Source of the DNA: Phaeobacter sp. 22II1-1F12B
GTDB taxonomy: Bacteria > Pseudomonadota > Alphaproteobacteria > Rhodobacterales > Rhodobacteraceae
DNA length: 64,000 bases
Reading direction: 5' to 3'
Assembly (NCBI RefSeq): GCF_002210165.1
Contig: NZ_AQQP01000008.1
Location: 124,001-188,000, forward strand
Below, piece after piece: positions 61,301 to 64,000 of the stretch (position 1 is its first letter; each line of letters starts with the position of its first letter). The notes beneath the pieces are model-generated. The model was not told where the DNA came from. It saw only the letters and a list, made by a program, of their open reading frames with translations, and made no database searches. The position numbers and the translations under genes were made by a program.

Positions 61301-62854
61301 TGCCGTTGCAGTATAGCAAAAATCGGCAACGTCGGTTTCGGGGTTAGCCAGCCTTAGAGTATACGCTTCTGCCAGTTCACCAATTGCCTCACTCTCTCCG
61401 GCAGCAGACAGTGCTAAGATCATAGGAACTTCAGAGGTCTTAGATTCGTCGGTGGTCGCGGGCTCGACATCTCCGAGAACGAGGTGAGCATTTGTCCCGC
61501 TGAAACCGAAAGAACTGACACCGCCAATCCGTCGACCGTTGCGAGCCTGCCATTCGCAAGGCTGACCGGATACCGAAATCGGCATATCATCCCAGTCGAT
61601 CAACGGGCTCGGTTCCGAAGCGTGCAGGCTGGCCGGGATATGTCCTTTCTGCAAAGACAAAGCCAGCTTTAACAGGCCGGTAGCGCCGGCTGCCGCCTCC
61701 AAATGTCCAAGATTGGATTTGACGGAACCGATCAAGAGTGGATCGGATTTGGAATGTTTACGGAACACGCCCGCCAGAGCGCCAGCCTCGATGGGATCAC
61801 CAAGAGAAGTGCCGGTGCCGTGCGTCTCGACATAACCAACGTCTTCCGGCGTGACGCCTGCACGTTTCAGCGCCATGCGGATCACCGCTTCCTGAGCCGG
61901 GCCATTCGGTGCAGTCAAACCGCTGCTCGCCCCGTCCTGATTGACTGCACTGCCAAGTATCTGCGCGATGACCCGGTCGCCGTCTGCACGGGCGTCGGAC
62001 AGACGCTTGAGGGCAACAACGGCACAGCCCTCGGCCCGCCCAAATCCGTCGGCACCCGCACCAAAAGCTTTGCATTTCCCGTCAGGAGCTAGCATCCGGG
62101 CCTGCGACAAGGCCGTGAATATATCCGGACCAAGGATCAGATTGACGCCGCCCGCCAATGCCATGTGGCAATCACCTGTTCGAAGAGCCTGACACGCCAA
62201 GTGCACAGCCACCAGTGACGACGAACAGGCCGTGTCAATCGTGACACTTGGGCCTTGTAGCCCAAGGATATAAGACAGTCGCCCACTCAACGTACTGTGA
62301 GCGATCCCAGAGGCAAAATGCGCGTCCAAAAGCGCGGGATCACGAGTCTTCAGTTGTTCATAGCTGTAGTCATTTCCAGCTGCGCCGACAAAAACGCCGG
62401 TGGCGCTACCGACAAGACTATCAGCGGCCTGACCCGCGTGTTCCAGCGTCTCCCAGCAGACTTCGAGCATCAGCCGATGTTGCGGATCGAGCCCCTGTGC
62501 CTCGCGCGGAGACAGACCAAAAAAACCCGGATCAAAGCCATCAATAGTGGACAGGAACCCCCCGAAGCGTGTGGAAATCTTTCCTGGAGCGCCAGGGTCC
62601 GGATCGTAGAGCGCATCATGATCCCAGCGATCCCTCGGTACCTCGCCGATAGCGTCGGTTCCATTCCGCAATAAATTCCAAAACTCTTGCGGGTTGTCAC
62701 CGCCACCAGGCACCCGGCACCCCAGCCCGATTATCGCAATGGGTTCGGATGCCGCAGCTTCGACCCGGGCTAGCCGCGACTGGGCTTCGTCCAGTGCAAG
62801 GAATGCACGTTTGATCGGGCTCAGTTCCCCTGAATTCTCCGGTCTCTTGGTCAT
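55322..62854 (-). CDS. Type I polyketide synthase, module KS-AT-DH-MT-ER-KR-ACP
   Basis: 2510 residues, one complete highly reducing methylating module in the same domain order as fungal HR-PKS. Layout: leader helix 11-35; KS 37-462 with Cys210, His345 and His384; AT 568-885 with Ser658 and HAFH at 758-761 (malonyl type); DH 924-1200 with a perfect HxxxGxxxxP from His958 and Asp1119 (DGCLQ); MT about 1260-1590 with LEIGGGSGG at 1417-1425; spacer 1598-1770; ER 1785-2095 with AAAGGVGSA at 1920-1928; KR 2109-2290, catalytic Tyr position occupied by His2256; ACP 2388-2465 with Ser2423. The C terminus LEDLSEDEIEALF resembles an acidic docking helix. It should add a fully reduced alpha-methyl unit if the KR works. 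Confidence 0.95.
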   Translation of the reverse strand: MTKRPENSGELSPIKRAFLALDEAQSRLARVEAAASEPIAIIGLGCRVPGGGDNPQEFWNLLRNGTDAIGEVPRDRWDHDALYDPDPGAPGKISTRFGGFLSTIDGFDPGFFGLSPREAQGLDPQHRLMLEVCWETLEHAGQAADSLVGSATGVFVGAAGNDYSYEQLKTRDPALLDAHFASGIAHSTLSGRLSYILGLQGPSVTIDTACSSSLVAVHLACQALRTGDCHMALAGGVNLILGPDIFTALSQARMLAPDGKCKAFGAGADGFGRAEGCAVVALKRLSDARADGDRVIAQILGSAVNQDGASSGLTAPNGPAQEAVIRMALKRAGVTPEDVGYVETHGTGTSLGDPIEAGALAGVFRKHSKSDPLLIGSVKSNLGHLEAAAGATGLLKLALSLQKGHIPASLHASEPSPLIDWDDMPISVSGQPCEWQARNGRRIGGVSSFGFSGTNAHLVLGDVEPATTDESKTSEVPMILALSAAGESEAIGELAEAYTLRLANPETDVADFCYTATAGRAQLGVRATVIGSDRTELCEGLRLLAEGRSATNVSGPASVPRDPPRTAFLFSGQGAQYAGMGKNLYDTEPVFRAAFDRCAAVLDSELATPLKTLVFEEGDDKQIDLTGNAQPALFAIEYALAELWSAFGVRPDIVAGHSLGEIVAATIAGVFSLEDALRLVTARGKLMQALPSGGSMASVIAPEAKVQTILDELGGTAAIAGVNSPTQTVISGLIEDVAGACEKFEGAGIATRSLAVSHAFHSSLMEPALDDFEAAIRDIPMQRPRLRMMSNVTGQPATDEIATPQYWRRHMREAVRFGDCLNSIAALKPGLVIEIGPHGTLLPLAVEVFGESNTTVAATLRRGSKDRTTLMKAVSDAWLAGAHINWRAVSGPGRRIVDVPTYPFQRERYWFRANKRIATGDTTELHPLLGRKLNVAIDGHSVFQKHLLAEDLNHIADHVVHGRCIVPGAAMIEMAMSAAQFALVGRYSLADLTLREPLVLDSQDETLIQTVVAHGEGSGSLEILSSEGDSGAWRHHASCRIVPEMPISQSAPTVILQNNENDLRDGETHYADLAARGFEFGPSLQRVERIFRNGGNEALGEISHRETRNRYFFDPAQLDGCLQVIAAALPASTAESSAYLPFSIGSVSIFRSPGAGLRAFARTGPVDTSADQTLLASVTITDDEGLVAELSDVVLRETRQAPADAFYAVEWTELRSPTSMPAPASLTAEARQTLVALSEKLDLAGYDAANTALDGLTAIWISDCLQKLGWAPQIGDTVTLESLARQLAIPKRLWGLLARFLEILREDGTLRRDHQSWVVQSKLVEADPNLASKAVLARHPHARVKLQLMENCGPNLPEILLGSRNPVSDLFPGGDLSIARELYRNSPESLAFNGTIAAIVQNLCKARSGSDEPLRILEIGGGSGGTTATVLSRLKDIKFSYTFTDIGAAMVREAEAEFGDRDGMSFRTLDIEDDLTAQGITRQSYDLVIAANVLHATTDLRKTVERAGEALAPGGMMLLLEIVAPEKWVDVTFGLTEGWWLFSDKELRPDYPLIGAEEWIALLEGCGLEAEDLSGSTHFSRQKIFAARKPISKAVNTNERWVVLADSTAGNAASGQLTMPGFSIELRSSPSEWNAAYDESLDGILDLRSLGADINTNGPEPVLSNLRETVQQLVRNGPVGDMPRLVVATCQAQKIRQSDCPDPAQAAIWGMVRALRAEFPGWAATLIDLPQDNDGQPILSELADLLRGPAGEVEIAVRGNARLASRLTAIAPVSPDGRAVALRKSPDGVLENLQLVPVEQPRPGPGEVLVEILAAGLNLRDVMNALDMRNDPEPLGGECAGIVRAVGEEVESLKAGDRVVGIATSCFANCAIGRASELTRIPSGMSPAEAATLPFAFMTAHHALIDIGELRAGEWVLIHAAAGGVGSAAVQIAQAAGARIIATAGSKAKQESLRAAGIEHVFSSRDTGFTDEILRVTDGKGIDLALNSLSGPFIDATVACLAKVGRLVEIGKRDLWTQSRFDESRPEGAYHILDLSKIRSTSPEVSNALFSKVMNAARDGTLRPLPVTSFPLDQAGEAFEYMAQAKHVGKIVLLPSVKQQGLSNLDPKSSYLITGGTRGLGLETAREMVRGGARILILVSRSKPDSEASDVLNKLCAQGVRIETYQVDISDKAAVAKLFERFKRDLPPLRGIVQSAGQLSDASILNMTREEFGVALKAKVGGSWNLHVESLSCALDFFVLYSSVAGTLGSAGQTNHAAANAYMDALAQYRQSLALPATSIAWGAWSEAGIAAETSADQTAGRLGIRPIKTSAGLEMAQAAMTSGRAQVMACPMDWTTFRVQRPDMSTSPFLERLGQISPEPRKPATLRKPPAFVIDELTTATGASRRSIVLEFVAEQVASTLDLANQDDIDLDRPLREMGLDSLMAVDLRNKLSAGMGGKLNLPATMVFDHPTVAALADGLLGRLAAMLPEDDEPDSAEKGAGAPDIENLEDLSEDEIEALFATATGGSA

Positions 62855-64000
62855 TGTCGGGAAACTCTCTCAAGCAGCAAGGCTTCGACCTCTTCATCCG
62901 TCATATCGCTGATGTCCGGTGCGTCAGTGACTTGTGGGACCAGATCCGGGGAGGCTTCTACGTCATCGACGTCGTCGTCTGACATTCGTTCGAGAACAAA
63001 GGTGGCAATGGCTTCTATAGATGGATGATCGAAAGCGATCGATGCGGGCAACGGGTGCGACAGCTCCAGCGCCTCAGCGAGCAGTTTCCTGATCCGCATG
63101 GCCATGAGAGAATCCATGCCCAGATCCATGAGCCTCTCGTGCCGTCCCGGCGCATCGTCATCTTCTCGTCCGAGCACGCGAATGACCGTCCGGCGAACCT
63201 GATCACGTATCATCTCGAGCCGTTCTGACTCGGTCGCTTCGGCGAACAATGCAGCAAAGCCAGATCGCACCTGTTCCGGCGCTGATCGAACGTGTTCCGT
63301 TACTACGGTTTTCGCCTGAGTTGGCCGAGCTTTTCCCGCCTGCCGCGCAAGAATCACGTGCTGGCCAAGAATGCTTGCTGCCGAACCTGCTTCTGGCCAT
63401 GCCGATGCCTCAACGAAACCTGCCCCCTCCAACGCGCGGCACCAGATTTCTGGACGCATCAGAGGGTTATCAACACGCAAACCGTCGTTGAATTTCTGCC
63501 AGCCTTCGATCAGTCCAGTGGTTATATCGAACCAGTCGAGATGCTCAGTTGACTCAACGAGCATCAGCAAACCACCCGGGCGTAATAAGCTGCGCAGGCG
63601 CTCAAGTGTTTCGGGCAGGTCCGAGCCCGCATGAACGACGTTTGCCGCGATCACAAGATCAAGGCTTGCAGCCTGAAAGCCTTGTTTATCAAGCGGATTT
63701 TCCATGTCGAATTTACGGAAAACAATATCAGAACGATCTCCGAACCTTTCGCGACCCCGGTCCAGAAAGGCGTCGCTGACATCCGTGTAGATATAGCGCG
63801 CCGTGCCTTGGGGCAGGGCAGAAAGAATGCTGGAAGACGTGCCTCCGGTGCCCGCGCCGATCTCCATGACTTCAAGCACCTTACCGACACCCTGCATGCC
63901 AGCCATCGATGCAACGGCGGATCGCGCGAGCCCGTTAATATAACGCATCATCGCGCTATCTTCGTACAGGGCCTGCGCAAGTTCGAATGTGCCATCGGGG
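62851..64000 (-). CDS. Type I polyketide synthase, C-terminal part: MT-ACP (gene continues beyond window)
   Basis: The frame is open to the right edge; 382 codons are visible. They start within the C-methyltransferase domain (PDGTFELAQALYEDSA, then the SAM motif MEIGAGTGG and VIAANVVHA). They pass directly to an ACP with the DLGMDSLMAM serine motif and end in DISDMTDEEVEALLLERV, an acidic helix like those used for docking. No KR or ER lies between MT and ACP, unlike the three downstream synthases. The module would therefore leave a beta-keto group unless it is reduced in trans. An ATG at 63951 is internal, not the start. The stop overlaps the next PKS gene by 4 bases (ATGA). Confidence 0.93.
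   Translation of the reverse strand, partial: PDGTFELAQALYEDSAMMRYINGLARSAVASMAGMQGVGKVLEVMEIGAGTGGTSSSILSALPQGTARYIYTDVSDAFLDRGRERFGDRSDIVFRKFDMENPLDKQGFQAASLDLVIAANVVHAGSDLPETLERLRSLLRPGGLLMLVESTEHLDWFDITTGLIEGWQKFNDGLRVDNPLMRPEIWCRALEGAGFVEASAWPEAGSAASILGQHVILARQAGKARPTQAKTVVTEHVRSAPEQVRSGFAALFAEATESERLEMIRDQVRRTVIRVLGREDDDAPGRHERLMDLGMDSLMAMRIRKLLAEALELSHPLPASIAFDHPSIEAIATFVLERMSDDDVDDVEASPDLVPQVTDAPDISDMTDEEVEALLLERVSRQ

Noticed and set aside
42436-62854. Methylmalonyl-specific extender units
   Set aside because: All three visible ATs have HAFH rather than YASH-type motifs. Methyl branches are better explained by the MT domains.
42436-64000. Polyunsaturated fatty acid (Pfa) or single iterative fungal-type synthase
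   Set aside because: There are no tandem ACPs or FabA-like DH pair, and each protein carries its own KS-AT set with docking-like ends, so a modular line fits better.
1-64000. tRNA, rRNA, CRISPR, insertion sequence or prophage signals
   Set aside because: I scanned spacers and protein translations and found no tRNA-like cloverleaf, repeat array, transposase, integrase or terminal inverted repeats.

Overview
The window looks like the chromosome (or a large replicon) of a phototrophic alphaproteobacterium of the Rhodobacterales, Roseobacter-like type. The main reason is the left 11 kb. It carries the classical purple-bacterial photosynthesis gene order crtF-crtE / crtD-crtC / tspO-crtB-crtI / crtA-bchI-bchD-bchO, with a CrtA that implies the spheroidene/spheroidenone branch and two TGT-N12-ACA (PpsR/CrtJ-type) sites between divergent genes. 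The DNA is GC-rich and tightly packed, with many ATGA overlaps. Two complete TRAP transporters are typical of marine Rhodobacterales. I see no tRNA, rRNA, CRISPR array, insertion sequence or phage gene, and no gene-free stretch longer than about 220 bases.

Region 1 (1-11012) is carotenoid and bacteriochlorophyll synthesis. CrtE makes geranylgeranyl diphosphate, CrtB joins two to phytoene, CrtI desaturates to neurosporene, CrtC hydrates, CrtD desaturates, CrtF (cut by the left edge) methylates and CrtA adds the keto group. BchI and BchD are two subunits of magnesium chelatase, and BchO is the hydrolase-fold protein that usually accompanies them. Several start codons here are not the longest-ORF ones (crtA, crtC, bchD, bchO).

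Region 2 (11053-26505) is acyl-CoA metabolism. A six-gene leftward operon encodes a TRAP transporter, a MarR regulator, an acyl-CoA ligase and an enoyl-CoA hydratase. A divergent rightward set encodes an IlvD-family dehydratase, an acyl-CoA dehydrogenase and a fused hydratase/3-hydroxyacyl-CoA dehydrogenase. A leftward trio follows (acyl-CoA dehydrogenase, glutathione-transferase-like protein, BKACE/DUF849 beta-keto acid cleavage enzyme), then an AraC-type regulator.

Region 3 (26652-41382) holds a second TRAP transporter and a biotin-dependent acyl-CoA carboxylase (both subunits) with two enoyl-CoA hydratases, all rightward. A convergent leftward set encodes GntR regulator, APH-like kinase, acyl-CoA ligase, acyl-CoA dehydrogenase, short-chain dehydrogenase and metallo-beta-lactamase-fold hydrolase. 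Together these resemble the acyclic-terpene (Atu) / leucine (Liu) type of branched acyl-CoA carboxylation pathway, although no HMG-CoA-lyase-type gene is visible.

Region 4 (41575-64000, running off the right edge) is the most unusual part: at least four giant modular type I polyketide synthase genes, transcribed leftward with 4-base overlaps and ending in a translationally coupled EamA-type membrane transporter. The modules visible are (...)MT-ACP, KS-AT-DH-MT-ER-KR-ACP, KS-AT-DH(dead)-MT-KR-ACP and KS-AT-DH-ER-KR-ACP. All three visible AT domains look malonyl-specific, so the branches would come from SAM-dependent C-methylation. No thioesterase or reductase release domain is present, so how the chain leaves is open. 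The product is not one I recognise.
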